DNA of 64,000 bases from Xylanibacter brevis ATCC 19188 (GCF_000621725.1 NZ_JHXM01000012.1:83974-147973), one strand, 5' to 3'. Shown: positions 10,497 to 20,212, numbered from the stretch's first letter. The notes: generated from the sequence alone by a model not told the origin. Program-made: numbers and translations.

Positions 10497-11513
10497 ATGA
10501 AAACAATATTTAAGTCTTTAATATATGGCATGGTCGCAGCTTCTATGCTGACGGTGACCACCTCATGTAACGATGAGTGGGAAGACGAGCAGTACGAACA
10601 GTACATCAGCTTCCGTGCTCCGCTCAACGACCAAGGCATCACAGCCGTCTATGTTCCTTTCACCAGAAAGAACAGCGATGGTAAGGCAAAGTACGGCTCA
10701 GGTATCTCTAACTACGAGCTGCCCGTGATTGTCAGTGGTTCTACTCACAACAGTGCCACCCGTGTGGTCAACTTCCAGCACGATCCCGACACGCTGAGTG
10801 CACTGAACTGGGCTCGTTTCGCTACCCGCGAGGAGTTGTACTACAAGGACATGAACCCCTACTGTGAATTTCCCAGCACACTGACCATCCCCAAGGGTCA
10901 GGACGTAGGTCTGCTGAACATCAAGATTGACTTCAACAATGTTGACCTGGTTGACAAGTGGATCTTCCCTATCACCGTAGCCGAGGGCGATGGTTACACA
11001 CCTAATCCTCGTAAGAACTACAAGAAGGCTATGCTCCGCATCTTCCCCTTCAACGACTACTCTGGCGACTACAGTGCTACCAGCTTGACGATTGCCGTAA
11101 AGGGCGACCAGAACTCAACAGGTCTGACCTGGCTGCGCACCTACGTCGTTAACGACAACACCGTGTTCTTCTATGCCGGTCGTTTTGACGAGAGCAACCC
11201 ACAGCGTGGCAAGTATAAGATCTACGCACAGTTCAACGGTGGCAAATCGGGCACCATTAAGATGTGGTCAGACAATCCCGAGATGAACCTTGTGGTCAAC
11301 AAGGAAGCTTCATACCGCATGGTGGAGAGCGAAGACCAGACCTATCCTTATCTGCGCTATCGCAATGTCATCATCAACAACATCGATTACTCGTTTGATG
11401 ACTACACATCACTTAGCGGTTCTAAGTTCTCTTATACCGTCAGTGGTACGCTCACCTTACAGCGCACCATCAATACTCAAATTCCTGACGAAGATCAAGC
11501 AATACAATGGTAA
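10497..11513 (+). CDS. DUF1735/DUF4973-type surface lipoprotein of PUL 1
   Basis: 338 residues with a lipobox (LTVTTSCNDEWEDEQYEQ). The N-terminal beta-sandwich contains YISFRAPLNDQGITAVYVPF and the segment FPSTLTIPKGQDVGLLNIKI, which fits the DUF1735 (BT_3987-like) or DUF4973 domains found just after susD in many PULs. These are probably SusE/F-like auxiliary glycan binders on the cell surface. The stop codon overlaps the GH92 start by 7 nt, so the two are translationally coupled. The exact Pfam domain needs a profile search; placement as a PUL accessory lipoprotein is solid. Confidence 0.75.
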   Translation: MKTIFKSLIYGMVAASMLTVTTSCNDEWEDEQYEQYISFRAPLNDQGITAVYVPFTRKNSDGKAKYGSGISNYELPVIVSGSTHNSATRVVNFQHDPDTLSALNWARFATREELYYKDMNPYCEFPSTLTIPKGQDVGLLNIKIDFNNVDLVDKWIFPITVAEGDGYTPNPRKNYKKAMLRIFPFNDYSGDYSATSLTIAVKGDQNSTGLTWLRTYVVNDNTVFFYAGRFDESNPQRGKYKIYAQFNGGKSGTIKMWSDNPEMNLVVNKEASYRMVESEDQTYPYLRYRNVIINNIDYSFDDYTSLSGSKFSYTVSGTLTLQRTINTQIPDEDQAIQW

Positions 11514-13786
11514 ACATTTTTTCAAAACACTCTTTCTGCGTTCTGCTGCTGTGCCTGACCACCTGGTCGGCACAAGCAGCAGAGCCTGTTGATTATGTAA
11601 GTACCCTCGTTGGTACACAGTCAAAGGTTTCACTATCAACCGGAAACACCTACCCTGCCATCGCCATGCCCTGGGGCATGAACTTCTGGATGCCCCAGAC
11701 AGGAAAGATGGGCGATGGATGGGCTTACACCTATGATGCAGAAAAAATTCGTGGACTGAAGCAGACCCACCAGCCCTCACCATGGATCAACGACTATGGT
11801 CAGTTTGCTATTATGCCAACCACCCGCACCGTGTTCAACGAGAACGAGCGTGCATCGTGGTTCTCGCACAAGGCTGAGGTGGCTCGTCCATACTATTATA
11901 AAGTATATCTGGCCGACCACGACGTGACGGCCGAGATGGCACCCACGGAACGTGCCGTGGTGATGCGTTTCACCTATCCCGAGACCAGCGAAGCACGCAT
12001 CGTTGTCGATGCCTTCGACAATGGTTCTTTCGTGAAGGTATCGGGCAACAAGATTATGGGTTACACCACCAAGAACAGTGGCGGTGTGCCTGCCAACTTC
12101 AAGAACTATTTCGTCATTGAGTGCGACCGTCCTTTCACCTTTGTGAAGACCGTTGACAATGGCAAGATGACCGACAAGACCGAGGTAGAGACCCAGCATG
12201 CCGGTGCCATCGTTGGTTTCGAGACCAAGCGTGGCGACCAGGTGACACTGCGTGTAGCCTCATCGTTCATCAGCGAAGAGCAGGCACTGAGAAACCTGGG
12301 CGAGGTGAAGGGCAAGTCGCTTGAGACCGTTTGCCAGCAGGGCAAGAACCGCTGGAACGAAGTGCTGGGCCGTGTTGAGGTGAAAGACAACAACATCGAC
12401 CACCTGCGCACGTTCTATAGCTGTCTGTATCGTGCCGTCCTCTTCCCCCGCATGTTCTTTGAGAAGGATGCCAACGGCGAGATTGTGCACTACAGCCCCT
12501 ACAATGGCGAGGTTAAACCCGGCTATATGTTCACCGACACTGGTTTCTGGGACACCTTCCGTTCGCTGTTCCCCCTGCTGAACCTTCTTTATCCCGAGAT
12601 GAACCAGCAGATGCAGGCAGGTCTGGTCAACACCTATCTTGAGAGTGGCTTCCTGCCCGAGTGGGCAAGTCCTGGCCATCGTGGTTGTATGGTGGGCAAT
12701 AACTCTGCCTCTATCGTGGCCGATGCCTACCTGAAAGGTCTGCGTGGCTACGACATCGAGACCCTTTGGAAGGCAGTAGTACATGGTGCCAATGCCGTTC
12801 ACCCACAGGTATCTTCTACGGGTCGTCTGGGATTTGAGCAGTATAACAAGCTGGGCTACGTGCCCTATAACACAGGTATCCGCGAAAGCGTGGCCCGCAC
12901 CCTGGAGTATGCCTACGACGACTGGTGCATCTACCAGTTAGGTCTGTCACTTGGCAAGTCGAAGAAGGAGCTGAAGCCCTTCCGCGAGCATGCCATGAAC
13001 TATCAGAAAGTGTTCGACAAGGAGTCTAAGCTGATGCGTGGTCGCAATGCCGATGGCACCTTCCAATCACCTTTCAACCCCCTGAAATGGGGTGATGCTT
13101 TCACCGAGGGTAATGCCTGGCACTACACCTGGTCGGTATTCCACGATCCTCAGGGACTCATCAACCTGATGGGTGGCAAGAACGACTTCATCCAGATGCT
13201 CGACTCTGTGTTCAGCGTTCCACCATTGTTCGACGACAGCTACTATGGCGGCGTGATCCACGAGATTCGCGAGATGCAGATCATGAACATGGGTAACTAT
13301 GCACATGGCAACCAGCCCATTCAGCACATGATCTATCTCTACGACTGGGCATCACAGCCCTGGAAGACCCAATACTGGATTCGCGAGGCCATGGACCGCC
13401 TCTACACAGCAGACCCCGATGGCTACTGCGGCGACGAGGACAACGGTCAGACTTCAGCTTGGTATGTGTTCTCTGCCATGGGCTTCTACCCCGTATGTCC
13501 TGGTTCCAACCAGTATGCACTGGGAACTCCCTACTTCGACAAGATGACCCTGCACCTGCCAGGCAACAAGACCCTGGAGATTCAGGCTCGCAACAACAGC
13601 AGCGAGGCGCGCTACATCGGTGGTATGACCTTCAACGGACAGGCATACGACAAGAACTACCTGGAGCACAAAGACCTGCTGCAGGGCGGACGCATCGAAT
13701 ACACCATGCAGACCACGCCCAACCGCCAGCGCGGCGTCAACGAGGAAGCTGCCCCCTATTCGTTCTCTAAGAACAACACAAAGTGA
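11507..13786 (+). CDS. GH92 exo-alpha-mannosidase
   Basis: 759 residues with a signal peptide (LLLCLTTWSAQAA). GH92 hallmarks run the whole length: DYVSTLVGT and GNTYPAIAMPWGMNFWMPQT at the N-terminus, WDTFRSLFPLLNLLYPE, GCMVGNNSASIVADAY, GNQPIQHMIYLYDWASQPWK, and GDEDNGQTSAWYVFSAMGFY. The last carries the aspartate expected to act as base in these calcium-dependent inverting mannosidases. They trim alpha-mannose from N-glycans or mannans in the periplasm or at the surface. It overlaps the upstream gene by 7 nt. This is the best clue to the PUL substrate, pointing to an alpha-mannose-containing glycan. Confidence 0.93.
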   Translation: MVNIFSKHSFCVLLLCLTTWSAQAAEPVDYVSTLVGTQSKVSLSTGNTYPAIAMPWGMNFWMPQTGKMGDGWAYTYDAEKIRGLKQTHQPSPWINDYGQFAIMPTTRTVFNENERASWFSHKAEVARPYYYKVYLADHDVTAEMAPTERAVVMRFTYPETSEARIVVDAFDNGSFVKVSGNKIMGYTTKNSGGVPANFKNYFVIECDRPFTFVKTVDNGKMTDKTEVETQHAGAIVGFETKRGDQVTLRVASSFISEEQALRNLGEVKGKSLETVCQQGKNRWNEVLGRVEVKDNNIDHLRTFYSCLYRAVLFPRMFFEKDANGEIVHYSPYNGEVKPGYMFTDTGFWDTFRSLFPLLNLLYPEMNQQMQAGLVNTYLESGFLPEWASPGHRGCMVGNNSASIVADAYLKGLRGYDIETLWKAVVHGANAVHPQVSSTGRLGFEQYNKLGYVPYNTGIRESVARTLEYAYDDWCIYQLGLSLGKSKKELKPFREHAMNYQKVFDKESKLMRGRNADGTFQSPFNPLKWGDAFTEGNAWHYTWSVFHDPQGLINLMGGKNDFIQMLDSVFSVPPLFDDSYYGGVIHEIREMQIMNMGNYAHGNQPIQHMIYLYDWASQPWKTQYWIREAMDRLYTADPDGYCGDEDNGQTSAWYVFSAMGFYPVCPGSNQYALGTPYFDKMTLHLPGNKTLEIQARNNSSEARYIGGMTFNGQAYDKNYLEHKDLLQGGRIEYTMQTTPNRQRGVNEEAAPYSFSKNNTK

Positions 13787-13923
13787 ATAAGATAATTGCA
13801 TTACTCCTACTTACGTTAGGCATCAACGCATCAAGTTTAGCACAGTCTGAAATGGCTGTGCAGAACTTGAAGCGTGCGATGCTGATTCTCACTGGATGGC
13901 AAAGCCTTTGGCAACAGCACTGA
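13783..13923 (+). pseudogene. Signal-peptide remnant of a lost PUL gene
   Basis: A GTG at 13783 overlaps the GH92 stop (GTGA) and opens a 46-codon frame. It starts MNKIIALLLLTLGINASSLA, a textbook signal peptide followed by Q, then a short mature stretch ending after WQSLWQQH. The four-base overlap and signal peptide indicate the 5' end of a once-functional secreted protein gene. Another frame across 13878-13954 reads KAFGNSTDTLTNGHYI and stops, which could be the surviving 3' tail. A large internal deletion is the simplest reading. A tiny secreted peptide cannot be excluded. Confidence 0.55.
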
Positions 13924-14022
13924 TACGTTGACCAACGGACATTACATCTGAAAAGGTGTGCAATTACTTATCAAAACAATCACACAGCATATTCATTACT
14001 AACAATTAAAAACCTTCAGGAT

Positions 14023-17000
14023 ATGATTAAACTAAGAAACGTATTGACAGCAACCTGCTTGCTGCTGACGGCCGCATCGGCTCAGTCACAGACTGCCGAC
14101 GACTTTGTGCCGTATCAGGAAACAGCGTTGCGTCTGCCCTCTGTTCCTCTCTTCACCAACGACCCCTACTTCTCGTTCTGGTCACCCTTCGACCGCCTGA
14201 ACGATGGCACCACCCGTCACTGGAGCGATGCCGAGAAGGCCATGGATGGTATTCTGCGTGTGGACGGCAAGGCCTATCGCTTCATGGGTAAGCAGCGCGA
14301 ATATGTGCTGTCGGCCATTGCGCCGATGACCAAAGCCGACAAGGGCTGGACAGGTAAAGTATCTTACGAGACGCAAAGTGGTACGGCATGGACCGCAGCC
14401 TCTTTCGACGACGCCAGCTGGAAGACTCAGGAGTCTGCATGGGGCACACCAGGAGAATATCCTCATGTGCGCAACAACTGGACCAGCGAGAACTCCGACA
14501 TCTACGTGCGTCGCACGGTGTCGCTCACGGCAGACGATCTGCAGAAAGAGCTCTGGGTTCAGTTCTCTCACGACGACATCTTTGAATTATATATAAATGG
14601 TACGCGCGTTATACAGACCGGCGAGACCTGGATTCAAGGCGAGCTTCACAAGTTGACCGCCACCGAGCAAGCCCTGCTGCACGAGGGCGACAACATCATT
14701 GCCGCCCACTGTCATAACACCAAGGGCGGTGCCTATATCGACTTCGGTCTGTTCGAGAACGTGAAGAAAACCAACGAGGCCACCATCAAGGCTACCCAGA
14801 AGCGTTGCAACGTGCTGGCCACCAGTACCTACTACACCTTCACCTGCGGCCCTGTTGAGCTCGACCTGGTCTTCACCGCACCTATGGTGATGGACGACCT
14901 CGACCTGATTTCCGTACCCGTGAACTACCTGAGCTATCAGGTGCGCGCCACCGATGGCAACACCCACGATGTTCAGTTCTACTTTGCCACCTCGCCACAA
15001 CTCACCGTGAACGAGAGCAGTCAGGAGACCACCTCAAGCATTGTCACCGAGAATGGCATCCAGTATATCAAGTCTGGCTCTGTGGCCCAGAAGATATTGG
15101 GACGCGTTGGCGACCTCATCACCATCGACTGGGGCTATCTGTATATCCCCGCCATCAATGGTCAGGTCAGCGTGGCCGACGGTCTGAACATGGAGAACAA
15201 CTTCATTCAGAACGGTAAGCTGTTGCCCTACAGCGGCACTCAGAACAGCACAGACCCCGCTTCTATGCCTGCACTGGCCTACATGAAAGACCTGGGCAGT
15301 GTCAAGACTGCCAGCAGCTATATGATGATTGGCTACGACGAAATCAAGGACATGCGCTACATGGATGTGGACTATCCCGGCTACTGGGCCCGCGATGGCA
15401 AGACCATCTTCCAGGCTTTCGAGGAGATGAATCAGAACTATCGTAGCATCATGGACCGTTGTAAGGCTCAAGACAAGACCATCTACGACGACGGTCTGGC
15501 TGCCGGCAACGTGAAATATGCCGAACTGCTGTCTGGTTCTTATCGCCACGTGCTGGCAGCTCACAAACTGTTCCAGGACAACAAGGGTCAGCTGCTTTAT
15601 TTCTCAAAAGAAAACAACTCTAATGGTTGTGTCAACACTGTTGACCTCACCTACCCCGAGGCTCCTCTGTTCCTGTGCTACAACACAGACCTGCAGAAAG
15701 CCATGATTCGTTCTATTCTGGACTACTGCCGCAGCAACCGCTGGGGCTTCAGCAACTTTGCTGCCCACGATCTGGGCACCTATCCTCATGCCAACGGACA
15801 GGTTTACTCTATCACGCACCCCGACGCTGGTGGTGGCTTCGCAGGCAACATGCCTATTGAGGAGAGCGGTAACATCCTGACCCTCGTGGCAGCCATCTGC
15901 CGCATCGATGGCAACACCAGCTGGCTCAGCCGTGCCGACATCATCATGCTGCGCAAGTGGGCCAACTACCTGCGCGACAACGGACAGGACCCCTCTAACC
16001 AGTTGTGCACCGACGACTTTGCCGGCCACTGGGCTCACAATGCCAACCTGTCGCTGAAGGCCATCTTCGGCGTGGCAGCCTATGCAGAGATTGCTCGCCT
16101 TGCCGGTTATAAGGAGAGCGACTGGAAGCCCTACGCCGAGAAAGCACGCCAGATGGCACAGATCTGGGAAGTTGACGCCCGCGATGGCGACCACTATAAG
16201 TTGGCCTTCGACCGTGGCAACACCTGGAGCATCAAGTATAACCTGGTATGGGACAAGCTGTGGGGCCTGAACATGTTCTCGCCCGACGTGATGCGCCGCG
16301 AAATCAAGTACTACCTGACCAAGCAGAACACCTACGGTCTGCCACTTGACAGTCGCGAGGCTTACACCAAGAGCGACTGGGTGATGTGGGCAGCGCCCAT
16401 GGCTCCCGATACAGAGACCTTCCTGCAATTTGCCGACCGTGTCTATAAGTATGCCAACGAGACACCAACCCGCTGGCCCCTCAGCGACTGGTACTGGACC
16501 AACGGCAACGGTTCTGCCCGCGGTTTCCGCGCTCGCTCAGTGATTGGTGGTCACTGGATGAAGGTGCTCATGGACAAGATTGCCCCCAAGCCAGCTGCAC
16601 AAGGCGAATGGAAGCCCGTTAAAGGCGGTCTGCAGTCTGTCTTCACCAAGGATGTGAATGCCGCCAATCCCCTGCCCGAGTATCCTCGTCCACAGTTTGA
16701 GCGCAAGGACTGGCAGAACCTGAATGGTCTGTGGGATTACGCCATCACCAAGACCAACGCCTCTCAGCCCGCCGACTTCGACGGCAAGATTCTGGTGCCC
16801 TACCCCATTGAGTCAAGTCTTTCGGGCGTGAAGCGCCAGCTAGATGCCGACGAGGCCCTCTGGTACAAGCGCGAGTTCACCATCCCTGCCGGATGGAATG
16901 GCAAGAACATCCGTCTGAACTTCGGCGCTGTGGATTACAACGCCACCGTCTATCTGAACGGTAGGCGCATCGGCACACACAAGGGTGGTTTCACCAACTT

Positions 17001-18540
17001 CTCGTACGACATCACCAATTATCTGAAAGAAGGTGCCAACACCCTCGTGGTGAAAGTGCTCGACCCCACCGACATCAGCAACCAGCCCGTGGGCAAGCAG
17101 CGCATCAACAGCGAATCTACCACCATCTGGTACACCCCCTGCTCAGGTATCTGGCAGACCGTGTGGCTGGAGCCCGTCAACTCGAAGAACATCTATAACA
17201 TACGCATCACGCCCGATGTGGACAACAGCCGCTTCGACCTGAGCATCACCCTGGACAGACCCACCGAGAGCGACCAGGTGAAAGTGCTGCTGAAGAAGGG
17301 CGACACCGTCATCAGCGAGCAGACAGCAAATGCATCTCAGAAGGTGAGCTGCCAGTTGGACGCACAGTCGTGCAAGCTGTGGACACCCTACCACCCCAAC
17401 CTCTACGACCTGGAGGTCATCTACCTGAGCAACGGTCAGGAGGTGGACCGCGTGAAGAGCTATGCAGCCCTGCGCAAGATCTCTTATGGTAAGGACGAGA
17501 ACGGCTACTGGCGCCTGATGCTCAACAACGAGCCCCTGTTCCACCTCGGTCCCCTGGATCAAGGCTACTGGCCCGACGGCATCTTCACCGCTCCCACCGA
17601 CGAAGCCCTGGTTTACGACATCAAGAAGACCAAGGAGTGGGGCTTCAACATGATTCGTAAGCACATGAAGGTAGAGCCAGCCCGCTGGTACTACCACTGC
17701 GACCGCCTCGGTCTGATGGTATGGCAGGACATGCCCTCTACCTTCGGCAGCAACGAGCGCTGGATTGACCGCGAGTGGTACGAGGGCGACGGCACTGTAT
17801 CTACCGCTGTAGAGAGCACCTATAAGAACGAGTGGAAGAGCATCATCGACCAGTGCTACAACAGTCCCTCTATCGTGGTGTGGACCCCCTTCAACGAGAG
17901 CTGGGGTCAGTTCAAGACCAAGGCCATCTGTGACTACACCCGCGAGCTGGATCCCACCCGTGTCATCAACCCCGCCTCGGGTGGTAACCACCACAAGGGT
18001 GCCGGCGACATGGTTGACCTCCACTGCTACGTGGATCCCTACATCAACTTCTGCGATCCCGAGAAGCCACTGGTGCTGGGCGAGTATGGCGGTCTGGGCC
18101 TCAACGTGGAGGGTCACCGCTGGTACGAGAAGTTTGCCACCACCTATAACGACAACGGAAGCGTCGAGGGTGTGACCAGCCGCTACGAGCACTATGCCGA
18201 CATCGTCACCCGTCTGGGTCAAGGCATCACGTACGAGGACAACAAGACCTGCTTTGCAGCTGCTGTCTATACACAGACCACCGACGTAGAGACCGAGGTC
18301 AACGGACTGATGACTTACGACCGTGCGGTGATTAAGGTTGTCGAGGACCGCATCAAGGCTGCCAACGAGAAGATGATCAACACCAACTCATCGCCTGCCG
18401 GCATCACTGCGCCCCATGCAGCTGTCTCTGCACAAGACACCATCTACAACAGCCTGGGCATGAAGGTCAATAGCCCCGTAGCTGGCCTGAACGTCCTGCG
18501 CCGTGCCAACGGACAGACCTATAAGTTTATGCATAAATAA
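14023..18540 (+). CDS. DUF4965 - GH2 fusion glycoside hydrolase
   Basis: 1505 residues with a signal peptide (LLTAASAQSQ). Residues 1 to about 860 parallel the DUF4965 protein at 1108, including the inserted beta-sandwich (YINGTRVIQTGETW) and CTDDFAGHWAHNANLS. After a linker (APKPAAQGEWKPV) the last roughly 620 residues form a GH2 enzyme: sugar-binding domain (WYKREFTIPAGW, YLNGRRIGTHKGGFTNFSYD), immunoglobulin-like domain and TIM barrel. VVWTPFNESWG contains the predicted acid/base Glu1292, and LGEYGG the nucleophile Glu1354. GH2 covers beta-galactosidases, beta-mannosidases and beta-glucuronidases; the exact activity is unknown. The final segment beyond about 1460 (YNSLGMKVNSP) resembles a short C-terminal sorting or beta domain. 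One polypeptide would let two activities act on the same glycan. Confidence 0.88.
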   Translation: MIKLRNVLTATCLLLTAASAQSQTADDFVPYQETALRLPSVPLFTNDPYFSFWSPFDRLNDGTTRHWSDAEKAMDGILRVDGKAYRFMGKQREYVLSAIAPMTKADKGWTGKVSYETQSGTAWTAASFDDASWKTQESAWGTPGEYPHVRNNWTSENSDIYVRRTVSLTADDLQKELWVQFSHDDIFELYINGTRVIQTGETWIQGELHKLTATEQALLHEGDNIIAAHCHNTKGGAYIDFGLFENVKKTNEATIKATQKRCNVLATSTYYTFTCGPVELDLVFTAPMVMDDLDLISVPVNYLSYQVRATDGNTHDVQFYFATSPQLTVNESSQETTSSIVTENGIQYIKSGSVAQKILGRVGDLITIDWGYLYIPAINGQVSVADGLNMENNFIQNGKLLPYSGTQNSTDPASMPALAYMKDLGSVKTASSYMMIGYDEIKDMRYMDVDYPGYWARDGKTIFQAFEEMNQNYRSIMDRCKAQDKTIYDDGLAAGNVKYAELLSGSYRHVLAAHKLFQDNKGQLLYFSKENNSNGCVNTVDLTYPEAPLFLCYNTDLQKAMIRSILDYCRSNRWGFSNFAAHDLGTYPHANGQVYSITHPDAGGGFAGNMPIEESGNILTLVAAICRIDGNTSWLSRADIIMLRKWANYLRDNGQDPSNQLCTDDFAGHWAHNANLSLKAIFGVAAYAEIARLAGYKESDWKPYAEKARQMAQIWEVDARDGDHYKLAFDRGNTWSIKYNLVWDKLWGLNMFSPDVMRREIKYYLTKQNTYGLPLDSREAYTKSDWVMWAAPMAPDTETFLQFADRVYKYANETPTRWPLSDWYWTNGNGSARGFRARSVIGGHWMKVLMDKIAPKPAAQGEWKPVKGGLQSVFTKDVNAANPLPEYPRPQFERKDWQNLNGLWDYAITKTNASQPADFDGKILVPYPIESSLSGVKRQLDADEALWYKREFTIPAGWNGKNIRLNFGAVDYNATVYLNGRRIGTHKGGFTNFSYDITNYLKEGANTLVVKVLDPTDISNQPVGKQRINSESTTIWYTPCSGIWQTVWLEPVNSKNIYNIRITPDVDNSRFDLSITLDRPTESDQVKVLLKKGDTVISEQTANASQKVSCQLDAQSCKLWTPYHPNLYDLEVIYLSNGQEVDRVKSYAALRKISYGKDENGYWRLMLNNEPLFHLGPLDQGYWPDGIFTAPTDEALVYDIKKTKEWGFNMIRKHMKVEPARWYYHCDRLGLMVWQDMPSTFGSNERWIDREWYEGDGTVSTAVESTYKNEWKSIIDQCYNSPSIVVWTPFNESWGQFKTKAICDYTRELDPTRVINPASGGNHHKGAGDMVDLHCYVDPYINFCDPEKPLVLGEYGGLGLNVEGHRWYEKFATTYNDNGSVEGVTSRYEHYADIVTRLGQGITYEDNKTCFAAAVYTQTTDVETEVNGLMTYDRAVIKVVEDRIKAANEKMINTNSSPAGITAPHAAVSAQDTIYNSLGMKVNSPVAGLNVLRRANGQTYKFMHK

Positions 18541-18584
18541 TGTGTCAGGAGCCGAAAAGTCGCACATTTAAACACTTTTAATAG

Positions 18585-18632
18585 AAATTGCTTGCAAGTT
18601 TGCGAATTGTTTCGTTAATTTGCAAGCAATTT
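18585..18632 (+). terminator. Rho-independent terminator after the PUL 1 operon
   Basis: The arms ATTGCTTGCAA (18587-18597) and TTGCAAGCAAT (18620-18630) are a perfect inverted repeat, extended by A/T pairs and followed by a run of T. It lies 45 nt after the DUF4965-GH2 stop codon. Confidence 0.75.
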
Positions 18633-18648
18633 TTTAATACAACTAACT

Positions 18649-19335
18649 ATGAACAGAATTAAAGAATCTCTTATCCTGGCTGTAGGTATCATCGTGCTGG
18701 GATTGTGCATCAAGTCTGGCATTAACACTTTTGCCAATAAAGACCGCAAGGTCACCGTGAAAGGACTGGCCGAACGCGAGGTGAATGCCGACAAGGTAAC
18801 GTGGAGCATCTCGACCAAGGAGACGGGCAACGACCTGCCTGCCCTCTATGAGCGCATCAATGTGCAGACAGACAAGATCAAGGCTTTCCTCAAGGCCAAC
18901 GGCATCGGCGAGCAAGAGATTACTGTCAACGCACCTACTGTGACCGACCTGGAAGCTCGCGAATGGGGCGACAACCAGAAGAACTTCCGCTATATCATCA
19001 ACACCACCGTCACCGTGGCTACCAACAAGGTGAAAGAGGTGAACCAGACCATCTACAAGCAGGGTGAACTGCTGAAGCAGGGCGTGGCCATAGACAGCAG
19101 CTACCCCAACTACGAGTATGCTTCGTTCCAGCAGATGAAACCCGAGATGATGGCCGAGGCTATCAAGAACGCCCAGAAGACGGCCGAGCAGTTTGCCGAG
19201 GCCAGCGATGCAGAGCTTGGCCACATCCAGACCGCCGGCCAGGGACAGTTTGAGATAGAAGACCGCGACCAGAACACGCCTTACATCAAGAAGCTGCGCG
19301 TGGTGACCACCATCACCTACTCTCTCGACGACTAA
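18649..19335 (+). CDS. SIMPL-domain (DUF541) membrane-anchored protein
   Basis: 228 residues. A single N-terminal hydrophobic segment ([18 protein letters not shown]) is an uncleaved signal or anchor. The SIMPL/DUF541 fold follows: [20 protein letters not shown], then [11 protein letters not shown] and a repeat-rich helix before the C-terminal strand [11 protein letters not shown]. Family members are periplasmic oligomeric proteins of poorly known function, related to BP26/OMP28 antigens. It starts its own unit after the PUL terminator and is 32 nt upstream of a small lipoprotein gene. Confidence 0.85.
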   Translation: MNRIKESLILAVGIIVLGLCIKSGINTFANKDRKVTVKGLAEREVNADKVTWSISTKETGNDLPALYERINVQTDKIKAFLKANGIGEQEITVNAPTVTDLEAREWGDNQKNFRYIINTTVTVATNKVKEVNQTIYKQGELLKQGVAIDSSYPNYEYASFQQMKPEMMAEAIKNAQKTAEQFAEASDAELGHIQTAGQGQFEIEDRDQNTPYIKKLRVVTTITYSLDD

Positions 19336-19367
19336 TTATTCTAAAACACAAATAAGTAACCCACGAA

Positions 19368-19838
19368 ATGAAAAAACTACTTTTTGCTGGCGCAGCACTG
19401 CTGATGCTCTGTGCCTGTGGCGAACGAGAATATATGGCCTACGAAGGTCTGCCGCTCGACATGCCCACCTCTCAGTTTGTAGATTCCCTGAAAGCCCGCG
19501 GCCTGGTCATCGACACAGCCAACACCGATGGTGTGGTCATCAGCCTGGTGAAGCCCGACTCTAAGGCCTACAACCTGTCTATCCAGAACAACAACGACAC
19601 CATCCTGGTAATTCAGGAAACCTTCAGTGCCACCACCAACGACAGCACCCGCCAGCTGTGGCAGCAGAAGCGCGACCAATATGCTGAGCTCTACGGCATG
19701 CCCGACTACAAGAGCAAGGGCGAGGATCGCAAAGAGGCCGTCTGGAAGGGCGACAAGGGGCAGCTGGTCATCAGCCTGGCCAACACCTACACGCCCACGC
19801 TGACCGTCTTCTTCGATACAAGACTGGAAGAGCGCTAA
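19368..19838 (+). CDS. Small conserved-type lipoprotein, function unknown
   Basis: 156 residues. MKKLLFAGAALLMLCACGER is a signal peptide with a lipobox (LCAC). The mature part contains YEGLPLDMPTSQFVDSLKAR, reminiscent of small Bacteroidetes lipoproteins that measure or bind ligands through an alpha/beta domain, but I do not recognise a named family. It follows the SIMPL gene by 32 nt and precedes a strong terminator, so the two genes probably form one transcription unit. Confidence 0.7.
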   Translation: MKKLLFAGAALLMLCACGEREYMAYEGLPLDMPTSQFVDSLKARGLVIDTANTDGVVISLVKPDSKAYNLSIQNNNDTILVIQETFSATTNDSTRQLWQQKRDQYAELYGMPDYKSKGEDRKEAVWKGDKGQLVISLANTYTPTLTVFFDTRLEER

Positions 19839-19865
19839 CAAAACAGAACGCGTGTTATAACACCA

Positions 19866-19903
19866 AAAGCCCCGCACTGGAGTCTATCACAGTGCGGGGC
19901 TTT
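19866..19903 (+). terminator. Strong rho-independent terminator
   Basis: AAAGCCCCGCACTG (19866-19879) pairs perfectly with CAGTGCGGGGCTTT (19890-19903) around a 10-nt loop. It can serve both the lipoprotein gene and the converging small gene at 19930. Confidence 0.88.
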
Positions 19904-19929
19904 ACTATATAGAAACGTGCAATTGAGCT

Positions 19930-20151
19930 TTATTTGCTTTTATCGCACATCAGTTCGTAGATATATGCCGGGCCATTCACATAGAGTTCACCTTCTTCAT
20001 CCTGGATAACGGGCATCAGATTAGAATTGTAAACACGCTCCATTGCCTCTTCTACAGAGCATCCAGTATCCTCTATAACATACTTAACCAATTCACTAAG
20101 AACATAATTGATTAAATAGGTTGCCGTTTGATGATGAGTAGGTTCTGTCAT
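19930..20151 (-). CDS. Small protein, third gene of a DUF3791-type operon
   Basis: 73 residues with no signal peptide or membrane segment: an acidic, helical N-terminus (LINYVLSELVKYVIEDTG) and a C-terminus LYVNGPAYIYELMCDKSK. No named family is recognised. Its ATG overlaps (ATGA) the stop of the DUF3990 remnant, and that remnant overlaps the DUF3791 gene upstream in the same way. This shows three tightly coupled genes existed. Genes of this kind accompany DUF3791/DUF3990 pairs, which behave like toxin-antitoxin modules; function here is inferred from context only. Confidence 0.6.
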   Translation of the reverse strand: MTEPTHHQTATYLINYVLSELVKYVIEDTGCSVEEAMERVYNSNLMPVIQDEEGELYVNGPAYIYELMCDKSK

Positions 20152-20212
20152 ACGTTTTCTACTTTAATTTTATTAAGATAGCCTAATGCACGGTCCCGTG
20201 ATAAAGTATCAT
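20148..20212 (-). pseudogene. DUF3990 gene reduced to a 65-nt deletion scar
   Basis: On the minus strand an ATG at 20212 overlaps the DUF3791 stop (ATGA) and begins MILYHGT, the typical start of DUF3990 proteins (ADP-ribosyltransferase-like fold). It hits a stop two codons later. Shifted by one frame, the sequence reads SRDRALGYLNKIKVENV and a stop, matching the family's usual C-terminal helix, and that TGA overlaps the next start codon. The length is not a multiple of three. Both ends survive while the central roughly 140 codons expected for the family are missing. Confidence 0.7.
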
